This document shows, piece by piece, positions 7,470 through 15,907 of a stretch of 19,738 nucleotides of DNA. Positions within the stretch are counted from its first letter, which is position 1; the number at the start of each line of letters is the position of its first letter. The notes under the pieces were generated by a model. It did not search any database. It was not told where the DNA came from and saw nothing but the letters and a program-made list of their open reading frames with translations. This stretch comes from CAYPPG01 sp964412555 (GTDB taxonomy: Bacteria; Hinthialibacterota; Hinthialibacteria; Hinthialibacterales; Hinthialibacteraceae), in assembly GCA_964412555.1 (NCBI GenBank), contig CAYPPG010000098.1, positions 1 through 19,738 of the forward strand. Direction: 5' to 3'. A program made the translations under genes and the position numbers.

Positions 7470-7499
7470 GTTATATATTGTACTATAACATAATAACAA
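7470..7499 (-). promoter_or_regulatory. Promoter and probable operator of the repressor-slipin operon
   Basis: Read on the minus strand, TTGTTA (7499-7494) and TATATA (7477-7472) are 16 bp apart and fit a sigma70 promoter. A perfect 6-bp inverted repeat GTTATA-N8-TATAAC (7489-7470) covers the spacer and the -10 region, where a YtrA-type repressor would block RNA polymerase. A second, imperfect dyad, CCAGTATATTGG, lies just downstream (7470-7459). Autoregulation is inferred. Confidence 0.5.
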
Positions 7500-7583
7500 T
7501 TTTAGGTCAAGAGCATTTTGAAAAAAAGTGGATGAAATTTGGTGATGAGGATTCTCAGTCTATCCATGGAGTGCATAGGCAGA

Positions 7584-7679
7584 TTTTATGCTTAGGGAAT
7601 GTGCAGACAGGATGTCCGCACCACAATTTTTTATGCAGAAGGGATGTGCAGACAGGATGTCCGCACTACAACTTTTATG
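7584..7679. repeat. Two tandem 45-bp units with a REP-like palindrome
   Basis: Two units of 45 bp start with TTTTATGC at 7584 and 7629 and share an identical 22-bp core (7600-7621 and 7645-7666). Within each core the dyad GTGC-a-GACA-gga-TGTC-c-GCAC forms a hairpin with an 8-bp stem interrupted by one mismatch. A third TTTTATG begins at 7673. The arrangement resembles repetitive extragenic palindromes. It lies between the repressor operon (divergent) and the 3' side of the ThuA-like gene. It is not a CRISPR: there are only two units and no distinct spacers. Confidence 0.7.
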
Positions 7680-7745
7680 GAGAGAGGGGGGAATATGAAT
7701 GACTAAGAACATCCCGATGATGGGAAAAAGGAAATTATACTACTT

Positions 7746-8534
7746 TCACAGTTTTTTCGCGGCCCATTTGATTCCTTTGACGATCATTTCCTGAAATGCC
7801 TCATTTGTCCACACATCTTCCCTGTGGCCTATACCGGTAACGAAAACGCGTCCTTCTCCCATTTCTTCGATCCAAGTCATGGGATAGGGTTCGAGGGTGT
7901 TATACGCTTCTTGCTCCATTTGCTTTGTTTCCAAGCGGAGCAAGGGGGTAAAGGTGTGAGTCACGTTTTTGAAGATGTACCATTCATCTTGAAACGTCCA
8001 GGAACGGCCAATGTGATCGACGATGGGATGATTTTTCACGACTGTTAGGGTTGCCTTTTCTTGTTTTCCGTGAGTGGCAAATTCACCGCCGACCATTTTC
8101 AGATAGGGTTCATATCCGTGGAAGGTATCGGCGCAGGTGTGCATCCCTGCGAATCCACCCCCGTTTTTCACCCATTCGATCAGGGCTTCTCTTCCTTCTT
8201 CCGACATCGGCGCACCAACATCTTTTGGGCTGGGTTTCGTCAAGTCGCCCGTGGTGTAAAACTGGACTACGTCGAACTGTTTCAAGACATCCGCATTGAT
8301 CAGGCCGGCGTCTTTGGTCGGCACGACGAGCATATTGTTTTTTGCGCCGAGATCGACCATGATTTTTTCTGACCAGCCCAGCTGGCCTTTTTCCCGTTTC
8401 ACGACCGAATGCTCGAAACCCGATGATTTCGTCAAATACAGCACTTTAACCGGTTCTTCCGATTGAGCCGACTGTACTACGGCGAAACCGGTAAACAGAA
8501 TTGAGACGATTAATAATAGTCGAAGTGTTTTCAT
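7746..8534 (-). CDS. Secreted ThuA-like domain protein
   Basis: Encodes 262 residues. An N-terminal signal peptide is evident (MKTLRLLLIVSILFTGFAVV, then QSAQS-EE, cleavage near 23-26), so the protein is exported. The rest is a ThuA-like domain (trehalose-utilisation family, class I glutamine-amidotransferase-like fold): VLYLTKSSGFEHS (31-43), GGGFAGMHTCADTFHGYEPY (125-144), KNHPIVDHIG (167-176), QDEWYIFKN (182-190), YPMTWIEEMGEGRVFVTGIG (217-236) and HREDVW (237-242). This family is common in Planctomycetes, Verrucomicrobia and related bacteria, often in carbohydrate degradation loci, and its reaction is not established. GGAGGAAGG lies about 6 nt before the ATG. No sugar genes are next to it, and its divergent neighbour is the TrpD2-like gene. 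Confidence 0.9.
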   Translation of the reverse strand: MKTLRLLLIVSILFTGFAVVQSAQSEEPVKVLYLTKSSGFEHSVVKREKGQLGWSEKIMVDLGAKNNMLVVPTKDAGLINADVLKQFDVVQFYTTGDLTKPSPKDVGAPMSEEGREALIEWVKNGGGFAGMHTCADTFHGYEPYLKMVGGEFATHGKQEKATLTVVKNHPIVDHIGRSWTFQDEWYIFKNVTHTFTPLLRLETKQMEQEAYNTLEPYPMTWIEEMGEGRVFVTGIGHREDVWTNEAFQEMIVKGIKWAAKKL

Positions 8535-8583
8535 GAAAACCTTCCTCCTCTGTGATTTATTTCTGTTGCTCGACTAGAGCCTA

Positions 8584-8611
8584 TTGTTCAATTTATACTA
8601 TTCGATATGAT
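8584..8611 (+). promoter_or_regulatory. Candidate promoter of the TrpD2-symporter genes
   Basis: TTGTTC (8584-8589), 16 bp, TATGAT (8606-8611) on the plus strand, ending 31 bp before the ATG at 8643. It lies in the 108-bp divergent gap shared with the ThuA-like gene. A TATAAA occurs on the minus strand at 8597-8592 but lacks a good -35. Confidence 0.45.
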
Positions 8612-8642
8612 GTGAAAGTTCAAACCATACGGATGGACTCTT

Positions 8643-9716
8643 ATGAACGAAATGATCAAGGACAATCGCCTTCTTCCATTTATCGGCAAAGTCGGTACCG
8701 GAGCACGGGGGGCAAAAAATTTATCCTACGAGGAAGCATTCGATGCCATGAATGCGATCCTGGATGGGGCATATCACCCCGTCACCCTTGGCGCTTTTCT
8801 GCTCGCCGAACGCTGGAAGCCGGAAACGCCGAAAGAAATGGCCGGTTTCGCCGATGCCATGCAACAGCGTCTCGTTCGGCCGCAGCGACTTGAAACGATT
8901 CCCGGTCTGCTGAATTGCGCCTGCGCTTATGACGGGAAAAAGAAATCGTTGAATGTCGGACTTCCTGCCGCGTTGATTGCATCTACTGCCGGAGTCCCTA
9001 TTCTTCTTCACAGTTCCAGTGAGATTCCCACGAAGCAAGGAACGACCCATTATCACGTCCTTCATCATTTGGGGATTGAAACAAATTGTACGCCTACACA
9101 AGCATATGAAACCTTGAAGGGCATTGGAATCGCCTACCTTCATCAACCTGTCTTCAATCCCGACATGCATTCGTTGCTTGAAAACCGTCAACAGATCGGC
9201 AAACGCACGTTTCTCAATACCATCGAGCCTTGGGCGAATCCATTCCATGCCGAGTATTATCTCGGCGGTTTTTTCCATCGGCCGTTTGCGGAAATCGTTT
9301 GCAGAGGAATCACGGAATCGAAATTGGGATATAAGCGAGTGGTCGCCGTTGCCGGAATCGAAGGCTCGAACGAAGTCCGCCCAGAACGATCCTTGATCGC
9401 CGAATGGATAGACGGAAACCTGGAAACATATTATCTGAAATCCGCGGCTCTCGGCTTGCATACCCAAATGAGCGATGTCGAAACGCAAACGAACGACGTA
9501 GAAACCATCTCCGAAGAAAGCGCAAACCGAATTCTCGCGCTTTTGAATGAAAACGATCAAAGCGGATTTCACGATGCGGTACTTCTCAATGCCGCTTTTC
9601 AACTGTTTGTAACGGAAAAAACAACGACCTTGGAAGAAGGCGTCGAAATTGCACGCGAATGCCTGACAAGCGGAAAATGCCTCGAAAAACTCAATCAATG
9701 GAAATTGGGAAGATAG
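8643..9716 (+). CDS. YbiB/TrpD2-like glycosyl transferase (anthranilate phosphoribosyltransferase family)
   Basis: Encodes 357 residues with the nucleoside phosphorylase/TrpD fold: an N-terminal helical region (LSYEEAFDAMNAILDGAYHP, 27-46; LGAFLLAERWKPET, 49-62) and an alpha/beta domain starting with CACAYDGKKKSLNVGLPAAL (92-111), STAGVPILLHSSSEIPTKQG (114-133) and HVLHHLGI (138-145). True TrpD has GTGGD at the PRPP-binding loop; here the loop reads AYDGKKKSL, which matches the YbiB/TrpD2 branch rather than tryptophan synthesis. YbiB binds nucleic acid and is LexA-regulated in E. coli, and the branch's reaction is unsettled. The absence of other trp genes agrees. The symporter gene follows 4 nt after the stop, so the two are co-transcribed. 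Met4 is an alternative start. Confidence 0.85.
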   Translation: MNEMIKDNRLLPFIGKVGTGARGAKNLSYEEAFDAMNAILDGAYHPVTLGAFLLAERWKPETPKEMAGFADAMQQRLVRPQRLETIPGLLNCACAYDGKKKSLNVGLPAALIASTAGVPILLHSSSEIPTKQGTTHYHVLHHLGIETNCTPTQAYETLKGIGIAYLHQPVFNPDMHSLLENRQQIGKRTFLNTIEPWANPFHAEYYLGGFFHRPFAEIVCRGITESKLGYKRVVAVAGIEGSNEVRPERSLIAEWIDGNLETYYLKSAALGLHTQMSDVETQTNDVETISEESANRILALLNENDQSGFHDAVLLNAAFQLFVTEKTTTLEEGVEIARECLTSGKCLEKLNQWKLGR

Positions 9717-9720
9717 CATC

Positions 9721-11211
9721 ATGCACACCGGATTTCACATCATCGACTATATTGTATTGATCGTGTATCTACTCGCCATGATCGGCTTGGGAATTTATTT
9801 CTCCCTGCGGGAAGATTCCACCGACCGTTTTTTTCTCGGGAATCGCAGCATGCCTTGGTGGGCGGTCGGCATCTCCGTCTTCGCCACACAACTTAGCGCG
9901 ATTACCTACATTTCCTTACCCGGCCGGGCTTTTGAAACAGATTGGTCGTGGTTTTTGTACAATATGGGAATTCCCATTGTCGGTCTATTGATCATTTTTG
10001 TTTTTCTACCCATTTACAGGAAACGTGAAATCACATCGGTGTATGAATATCTGGAAACCCGATTCGGACCGGAAACGCGCGCGTATGGAGCGTTGGCATA
10101 TATTCTTATGCAAATCGGCCGAGTGGCCATCGTGATGTTCCTTCCCGCCCTTGCCCTTTCCGAGGTTACCGGTTTGCCTGTCGCATGGATGATTCTGCTC
10201 ATGGGTGTTCTGGCGACGATTTACACCGTTCTCGGCGGGATCGAAGTGGTCGTCTGGACGGACGTAATTCAAACGTTTATTTTAGTCGGCGGCGCGATTG
10301 CCGCCTTGTTTATCATCGTTTGGGGCGTGGACGGCGGCGTATCGTCTGTTGTTGCCATAGGAGCCGAACATGAAAAATTTCGTATGTTCCATTTCGACCC
10401 GTCCGAGTCGCAAGACTTGCTTTGGTTTCTGATCATCGGCGGCTTATTCACCAACTTCGTTCCCTACGCCTCCGACCAAACGGTCGTTCAACGCTATTTT
10501 ACGACAAAAAGCGATAAAGAAGCGCGAAATTGTCTTTTGTTGAGCACCTGGATGGTGATTCCCGCCACTTTCTTGTTTTTCTGCGTCGGTTCCGCTCTCT
10601 TCGCTTTCTATACGGTTCATCCCGAGCGATTACCGGATGCAGTGGAATGGGATCGCGTTTTCCCTCACTTTATCGTGAAAGAAATGCCCGTCGGATTGTC
10701 CGGTCTGGTGATCGCCGCGATTTTTGCAGGATCGATGTCCAGCCTCGATTCAAGCCTCAATTCGATCTCGACTGTCTGTATCACCGATTTCTATCGGCGG
10801 TTTATGAATCCTGACGGCGATGACCGCCGGCGCTTGGCCTTGGCTCGATGGATTACGGTTATCATGGGAATCATAGGAACTCTTTTAGCGATCGTGGTTG
10901 CGAATAACCTCCTGGGCAATCCCGATCAACAAGGGGCTTGGGATTTGTTCATCGCCATTCAGGGATTGTTGGGCGGGAGCCTCGCCGGAATCTTCTGTGC
11001 CGGTGTTTTTTCCAAAAAGGCCAATCAAATCGGTGTGGTATCCGCGCTGGTCATCAGCACTGCGATTGTGGCCGTGGTGAAATATCAATTTGACGTGCAC
11101 ACACATCTATACGCCGCTATCGGCATTCTTTCCGCTTGGATCATCGCGTATCTTTTCAGCCACCTCACCCGGCAAATGGGACGCAACACATCACCTGCAC
11201 CCGAAAACTGA
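9721..11211 (+). CDS. Sodium/solute symporter (SSS family)
   Basis: Encodes 496 residues with about 13 membrane segments. Family features are the opening IIDYIVLIVYLLAMIGLGIY (8-27), FFLGNRSMPWWAVGISVFAT (37-56), SAITYISLPGRAFETDWSWF (59-78), the TVLGGIEVVVWTDVIQTFIL block (168-187) that is a hallmark of SSS proteins, and GLSGLVIAAIFAGSMSSLDS (323-342), which carries the Na2-site serines. It moves a solute into the cell with Na+ across the inner membrane. The overall look is close to members annotated for sialic acid, sugars or myo-inositol, but the substrate cannot be assigned. The gene starts 4 nt after the TrpD2-like gene, with GGGAAGA inside that gene's end as binding site, so it is translated from the same mRNA. 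Confidence 0.93.
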   Translation: MHTGFHIIDYIVLIVYLLAMIGLGIYFSLREDSTDRFFLGNRSMPWWAVGISVFATQLSAITYISLPGRAFETDWSWFLYNMGIPIVGLLIIFVFLPIYRKREITSVYEYLETRFGPETRAYGALAYILMQIGRVAIVMFLPALALSEVTGLPVAWMILLMGVLATIYTVLGGIEVVVWTDVIQTFILVGGAIAALFIIVWGVDGGVSSVVAIGAEHEKFRMFHFDPSESQDLLWFLIIGGLFTNFVPYASDQTVVQRYFTTKSDKEARNCLLLSTWMVIPATFLFFCVGSALFAFYTVHPERLPDAVEWDRVFPHFIVKEMPVGLSGLVIAAIFAGSMSSLDSSLNSISTVCITDFYRRFMNPDGDDRRRLALARWITVIMGIIGTLLAIVVANNLLGNPDQQGAWDLFIAIQGLLGGSLAGIFCAGVFSKKANQIGVVSALVISTAIVAVVKYQFDVHTHLYAAIGILSAWIIAYLFSHLTRQMGRNTSPAPEN

Positions 11212-11256
11212 TTATAGTATTATTCATAAAAGCTCATTTTCTCTAACGGGATATCA

Positions 11257-13149
11257 ATGGATCTCTATCAACGGAATTTATCTGCTTTGAAAGAAAACTG
11301 GCCGGACGTAGCCAAGCTCATAAGCGGTCTTCCGCCGGCTCCGGATCGCTATCGATTGTTTCAAACGCAGAGCGGGATGTTTTCTTTGGAGATTCACGAT
11401 CAAAGTGGTAAAACGATCTCTTGGTACAGCCGTTACGATCCGGCACGGGATGTGGAACGGGAACTCTCCAGCATCGATCGAAGCCGGATATATGTCCCCA
11501 TGATCGCCGGGATCGGATTAGGGTACTCCTTACGCCGTTTAGCCGATCTACACTGCAATGAATATTTTGATTCAATTGTTCTGGAATATGATCCCTATAT
11601 TTTCCAAGCAGCGATGTCGGTAACTCGCATGGATGATTTGTTCTATGATTCCCGAATGCACTTTTACATTGGACCGGATCTTTCCGATTGGAATGACTTT
11701 GTCCGAACACTGATGCCTTCCATCATGAGCAGCCGTTTGCATGTAATCGGCCATAGCCCCTCCCAGCGCTATCACAAAGAGTTTTACGAAACTGCGTTTG
11801 AAATCACGAAGCAGCAGATCAAACTGGCTGCCGCCGAATTCGACCTCATGATTCGTTACGGCGTGCAAATTCAAAAAAATATGTGGTTGAATCTCCCCCC
11901 AGCTTTGAAGGCGTTCGGACTCCAACAAATGAAAGGATTTTTGCAAGGAAAACCGGCCATTGTCGTTGCCGCCGGACCTTCTCTCGATCAAAACGTTCAC
12001 CTGCTCAACGAAGTGCAACAATCTGTCGCCATCATTGCCGTCGATACGGCGCTGCGTACTCTTCAAAACAAAGGCATCACTCCTCACATTGTTGTATCCA
12101 CGGATCCCACGGAATTGAATTGGAAACATTTTGAAACCATCACCTTCTCGCCGAAAACCATCCTGGCCTTCGATCCGGAAGTGTATTATGAAATCCCCAC
12201 TCGTCTGCCGCACCGGCTTCTTTTTTTAAATCTTCAAAAGACCGTCCTGACGCGCTGGCTTGAAGAGATTTGCGGCCCCTACGGTTTCATTGAAAAAGGG
12301 GGTTCTGTCGGACACACGGCTTTTTTTATTGCGCGGGAATTGGGAGCCGATCCGATTATTCTCGTCGGATTAGACCTGGCATTTCGAGCGCAAGGTGGTA
12401 CAACGCACGCATCCGCTTCGGTGTTGAAGCGACAATATGGAATGATTCAGCCAGGAGCGAGAACCGCGGAACTGGGTCCACGGGAAGGTTCTTCCACGCT
12501 CAACGAAGAGATCGTATGGGTGCGGGGAGTAAATGAACAAACCGTCCCCACATCGCAGGTCATGGCATTGTATATCCGCCAATTTTGTGAAGAATTCAAG
12601 CGAACGCAGGCGGCAATCATCGATGCAACCGAGGGGGGAGCCTGGAAAGACGGATCATCCGTTATGCCTTTGCAATCAGCCTTGGAACGCTTTGTGAACC
12701 GCAATGAGAATGTGGATGAACGATTCCTCTCTATCCATCCCATCGCTCGCGATGTTGGAAAGATCAAATCTGAAATCGAACGTATGATCCACTCATTTCA
12801 GTCAGCGGTTCAACAGGCAAAGCGGGGAGTCGATTTGTGCCGTGTTTTGTTGTCTCAAACCGGTAAAGGGGTGGACTTATATGACGCGCCCGAATGGCGG
12901 GAAATGGAAACATATTTTTCGTCATTATATCACTCACCTGATTTTAAAATTGCTTTGGAACAAGCGTTATTCTCAGCGGTTTATCAATTCGTGCAAAAAG
13001 AACCATTCGATCAAGTCGAAACGAGATTAAGGAAATATGTATTGTATTTTGAATCATTTATGAAGTTGACACCGGTTTTCTTGAAAATCATGCAGCATGT
13101 GAAAAACCAAATCGAAATGATCCAAAATGAAAATCCACCTTTCAAGTGA
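11257..13149 (+). CDS. DUF115 (Maf flagellin-glycosylation / MptE-like) protein
   Basis: Encodes 630 residues. The DUF115 core spans roughly 208-400: KPAIVVAAGPSLDQNVHLL (232-250), IIAVDTALRTLQNKGITP (259-276), VVSTDPTELNW (279-289), FIEKGGSVGHTAFFIARELG (344-363) and IILVGLDLAF (367-376). The N-terminal part (about 1-205) contains another nucleotide-fold-like stretch, YVPMIAGIGLGYSLRRLADL (79-98), and the C-terminal 200 residues are mainly helical. Such proteins include Maf motility accessory factors, thought to transfer nonulosonic acid sugars to flagellin, and archaeal MptE-type pyrophosphokinases. No flagellar or sugar-nucleotide genes are visible nearby, so the target is unknown. A weak binding site (GGGAT) precedes the ATG. 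It is 45 nt after the symporter and 43 nt before the kinase-like gene. Confidence 0.85.
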   Translation: MDLYQRNLSALKENWPDVAKLISGLPPAPDRYRLFQTQSGMFSLEIHDQSGKTISWYSRYDPARDVERELSSIDRSRIYVPMIAGIGLGYSLRRLADLHCNEYFDSIVLEYDPYIFQAAMSVTRMDDLFYDSRMHFYIGPDLSDWNDFVRTLMPSIMSSRLHVIGHSPSQRYHKEFYETAFEITKQQIKLAAAEFDLMIRYGVQIQKNMWLNLPPALKAFGLQQMKGFLQGKPAIVVAAGPSLDQNVHLLNEVQQSVAIIAVDTALRTLQNKGITPHIVVSTDPTELNWKHFETITFSPKTILAFDPEVYYEIPTRLPHRLLFLNLQKTVLTRWLEEICGPYGFIEKGGSVGHTAFFIARELGADPIILVGLDLAFRAQGGTTHASASVLKRQYGMIQPGARTAELGPREGSSTLNEEIVWVRGVNEQTVPTSQVMALYIRQFCEEFKRTQAAIIDATEGGAWKDGSSVMPLQSALERFVNRNENVDERFLSIHPIARDVGKIKSEIERMIHSFQSAVQQAKRGVDLCRVLLSQTGKGVDLYDAPEWREMETYFSSLYHSPDFKIALEQALFSAVYQFVQKEPFDQVETRLRKYVLYFESFMKLTPVFLKIMQHVKNQIEMIQNENPPFK

Positions 13150-13192
13150 TGCTATAATCCATGAGAAAGAAAATTCAAAAAAGGAGACGCAC

Positions 13193-13942
13193 ATGAGGGA
13201 TATCAGTCAGATCGTAAGCAGGCAAATCCGGCGTTGGCAACTTGAACGGGAAGCGTATGATCAATGGAAAGCAAAAATAGAACTCCCGCCCAAAATGGCC
13301 GAAAGCAGGCCGGTAGTGACGATTTCCCGCCAACGGGGTTGCCGAGGGGCTGAACTGTCGCGTTTGATCGCGCACAATTTACATTACGGCCTGTTCGACA
13401 AAGAAATTATCGAATATATCGCGAAACATATGGGAGTCCAAAGCGAAGTGGTTGAATCTCTGGATGAACATGAACGTTCCGAACTGGAATTATGGCTGCA
13501 AGGAATATTGTTCAATCGAATTGTGGATCATGACGATTATATCCGCGCTTTGAGCGAATGTATCAAAACCGCCTCTTTACACGGTGGATTGGTAATCCTG
13601 GGACGAGGAGCGAATTATCTGTTAAAAGATACCCCCGCGTATCATATTCGCCTAGTTGCCCCCAAAGAACATCGTGTCAAAACTCTGGTGCAACAGGAAG
13701 AAATGAGCGAATCGGAAGCACAGGAAGAGGTTGAGACAAAAGACCGCCAGCGTGCATCATTCGTCAAACGCTATTTCCAACAAGACATCGAGAATCCCAT
13801 CGACTACGATTTGATATTGAATACAGCGACGAATACGATGGACGGCATCGTAAAAATCATTCGATCGTCCTTGCTGGCACGAGGGTGGGCGATTGAGAAA
13901 CTCGGAGGAGGCCAACGGGAGCAGGATCCCGTAGGAGACTGA
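13193..13942 (+). CDS. Cytidylate-kinase-like protein (AAA_26 type)
   Basis: Encodes 249 residues from the ATG at 13193, which has AAGGAGA 6 nt upstream; an open frame from 13127 would begin inside the DUF115 gene and is less likely. Family landmarks are VVTISRQRGCRGAELSRLIA (41-60) at the P-loop, LFDKEIIEYIA (67-77), GLVILGRGANYLL (132-144), HIRLVAPKEHRVKTL (151-165), KDRQRASFVKRYF (183-195) and DYDLILNTATN (204-214). The family (cytidylate kinase-like, PF13189) is related to Cmk, but its substrates are mostly unknown. The P-loop is altered (R-G-C-R-G-A in place of the usual G-S-G-G-R), which may weaken nucleotide binding. The long helical N-terminus (1-38) precedes the fold. It is probably co-transcribed with the DUF115 gene. 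Confidence 0.85.
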   Translation: MRDISQIVSRQIRRWQLEREAYDQWKAKIELPPKMAESRPVVTISRQRGCRGAELSRLIAHNLHYGLFDKEIIEYIAKHMGVQSEVVESLDEHERSELELWLQGILFNRIVDHDDYIRALSECIKTASLHGGLVILGRGANYLLKDTPAYHIRLVAPKEHRVKTLVQQEEMSESEAQEEVETKDRQRASFVKRYFQQDIENPIDYDLILNTATNTMDGIVKIIRSSLLARGWAIEKLGGGQREQDPVGD

Positions 13943-14146
13943 AGGTTGAATGGCCGTTGAATAGTGAGCTGAATTTCAAACTTACTCATCAAAGCCAATA
14001 ATGGGATAGAATTGGAAAAAAGGTTTGCCTTGAATTATGTTGTGTATACGAGTCGTCAGAACCGATCCAGTGAACGGGAACAACAAGATTGAAATAAAAT
14101 AGAATATTAGGCATTGATCTATGTCCAACAATTCAGCAGGATACTT

Positions 14147-15874
14147 ATGCTTACTAAATTAAAAATACGTCAATTTAAACGATTTGGCGAAGTGGAAATC
14201 GAATTGGGGAATCCGGTTGTTTTCATTGGCCCGAACGATTCGGGGAAAACCAGTGCTCTTCAAGCCTTGGCATTATGGGATATCGGTCTCAAAAAGTGGC
14301 TCGAAAAAAGATCGGGACAAACGTTACCGGAAAAGCGCCCCGGCGTGACAATCAATCGGCGTGATCTCATGGCCGTTCCCGTTCCTGGAGCGAATCTGCT
14401 ATGGCGTAACTTGCATGTGCGCAATATTTCCAAAGTCGATGGCAAACAAAAAACAGATTATGTTTTTATTGACATTCTTGTAGAAGGAGTTTTAAAGGGG
14501 AAAAAATGGGAATGTGGATTTGAGTTTTATTATGCAAATGAAGAATCCTTTTACTGTCGCCCTTTACGACTTTCCAATGAAAAGAATCCGCCTCGCATGG
14601 AAATACCAGAAATACTGAAGGAACTTCGCGTTGTGTTTCTCCCGCCGATGTCCGGACTTGCAGAACGAGAATTTTACAAACAACCGGGAGAAGTCAATTT
14701 TTTAATTGGTCAGGGAAGTACAGCGGAAGTACTCAGAACATTATGTTTTGAAGCAAGTAAAGACTCAAAGAATTGGAACTTTATAAAAGAGAGAATTAAT
14801 AAGTTATTTGGAATTACGATTGATACTCCTCAATACATCACTGAGCGAAGTGAAATCACTATGAGTTATAAAGATCGCTCCGATATTCAATTGGATCTTT
14901 CTTCTTCTGGGAGAGGGCTACAGCAAACATTGTTGTTGATTTCCTTTATGATCTTGAATCCTTCTTCAGTCATTCTTTTGGACGAACCGGATGCGCATCA
15001 AGAAATCCTTCGGCAAAGACAAACGTATGAATTGATTTCCTCAATAGCAAAAGAACATGGAAGTCAAATTATCGCTGCCAGCCATTCCGAAGTGGTTTTA
15101 AACGAAGCAGCAGGAAAAGACGTCGTCGTGGCATTTCTAGGAAAACCTCATCGCATCGATGACCGTGGCAGCCAATTGTTGAAATCCCTGCGAGAAATTG
15201 GATATGATCAATACTATCAAGCAGAACAAACGGGCTGGGTTTTGTATCTTGAAGGCTCGACTGATTTGAAAATATTACAATCCTTTGCCAATACTTTAAA
15301 TCATCCCGCCCAAGAGTATCTTCAAAGACCTTTTGTCCATTACGTGTGTAATCAACCGCAAAAAGCGAGAGATCATTTTTATGGTTTGCGGGAAGCAAAA
15401 TCGGATCTCGTAGGTGTAGCCATCTTCGATCATTTATCAATTCCGTTACGTGAACAACCTGAATTGAGAGAACGGATGTGGATGAAATGTGAAATCGAGA
15501 ATTACCTTTGCCAAAAAGAGACATTTTTGCTTTGGGCGGAAACAGAGGGAGAAAAAATGGCTGGAGGACCATTATTAGCACAGGATTGGGTTGAAAAGAT
15601 GTCAGAAACCATTACAGAAATCGAAAAAGCACTTGAGACGTTAGGAAAAGATCCTTGGTCTCCCGAAATCAAAGCGTCCGATGATTTCTTGAACCCTCTT
15701 TTCAAATCCTTTTTCAAGAAATTGCAACTACCCAATTTGATGGGGAAAAAAGATTATCATGATCTTGCCTCTCATGTCCCGAGAGAAGAAATCGATTCGG
15801 AGATCATTGCAGCTCTTGATGATATTGTCGATGTTGCTAAAAAAGCAAAATCGTTGCAGGAATATCAAATCTAA
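14147..15874 (+). CDS. OLD-like AAA ATPase with C-terminal TOPRIM-like region
   Basis: Encodes 575 residues from the ATG at 14147 (AGGA 5 nt upstream); a TTG at 14114 gives a longer frame but has no binding site. The N-terminal ABC-type ATPase has a recF/SMC-like start LTKLKIRQFKRFGEVEIELG (2-21), Walker A GPNDSGKTS (28-36), the signature LSSSGRGLQQ (251-260), Walker B VILLDEPDAH (275-284) and the switch ASHS (311-314). After it comes VLYLEGSTDLKIL (365-377), the acidic TOPRIM-type motif, then a second short motif VAIFDHL (424-430), and MWMKCEIENYLC (444-455) typical of these ATPases. OLD-like proteins are nucleases, some phage-encoded or anti-phage. The second TOPRIM motif has a single Asp, so metal-dependent cleavage is uncertain. 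No partner gene adjoins it: the downstream neighbour is convergent. Confidence 0.88.
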   Translation: MLTKLKIRQFKRFGEVEIELGNPVVFIGPNDSGKTSALQALALWDIGLKKWLEKRSGQTLPEKRPGVTINRRDLMAVPVPGANLLWRNLHVRNISKVDGKQKTDYVFIDILVEGVLKGKKWECGFEFYYANEESFYCRPLRLSNEKNPPRMEIPEILKELRVVFLPPMSGLAEREFYKQPGEVNFLIGQGSTAEVLRTLCFEASKDSKNWNFIKERINKLFGITIDTPQYITERSEITMSYKDRSDIQLDLSSSGRGLQQTLLLISFMILNPSSVILLDEPDAHQEILRQRQTYELISSIAKEHGSQIIAASHSEVVLNEAAGKDVVVAFLGKPHRIDDRGSQLLKSLREIGYDQYYQAEQTGWVLYLEGSTDLKILQSFANTLNHPAQEYLQRPFVHYVCNQPQKARDHFYGLREAKSDLVGVAIFDHLSIPLREQPELRERMWMKCEIENYLCQKETFLLWAETEGEKMAGGPLLAQDWVEKMSETITEIEKALETLGKDPWSPEIKASDDFLNPLFKSFFKKLQLPNLMGKKDYHDLASHVPREEIDSEIIAALDDIVDVAKKAKSLQEYQI

Positions 15875-15907
15875 AGAATCGGCTTGAATCAAAATTAAAT
15901 CCGGAAA

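Noticed and set aside
7584..7679. CRISPR array
   Set aside because: Only two units, nearly identical flanks, no distinct spacers and no cas genes.
7454..7702. 82-codon plus-strand frame over the 45-bp repeats
   Set aside because: Its repeated VQTGCPH peptide follows simply from translating the DNA repeat; there is no ribosome binding site.
8721..9728. 335-codon minus-strand frame
   Set aside because: It lies entirely antisense to the well-supported TrpD2-like gene and shows no family motif.
11572..12213. 213-codon minus-strand frame
   Set aside because: Antisense shadow of the DUF115 gene, whose motifs are clear.
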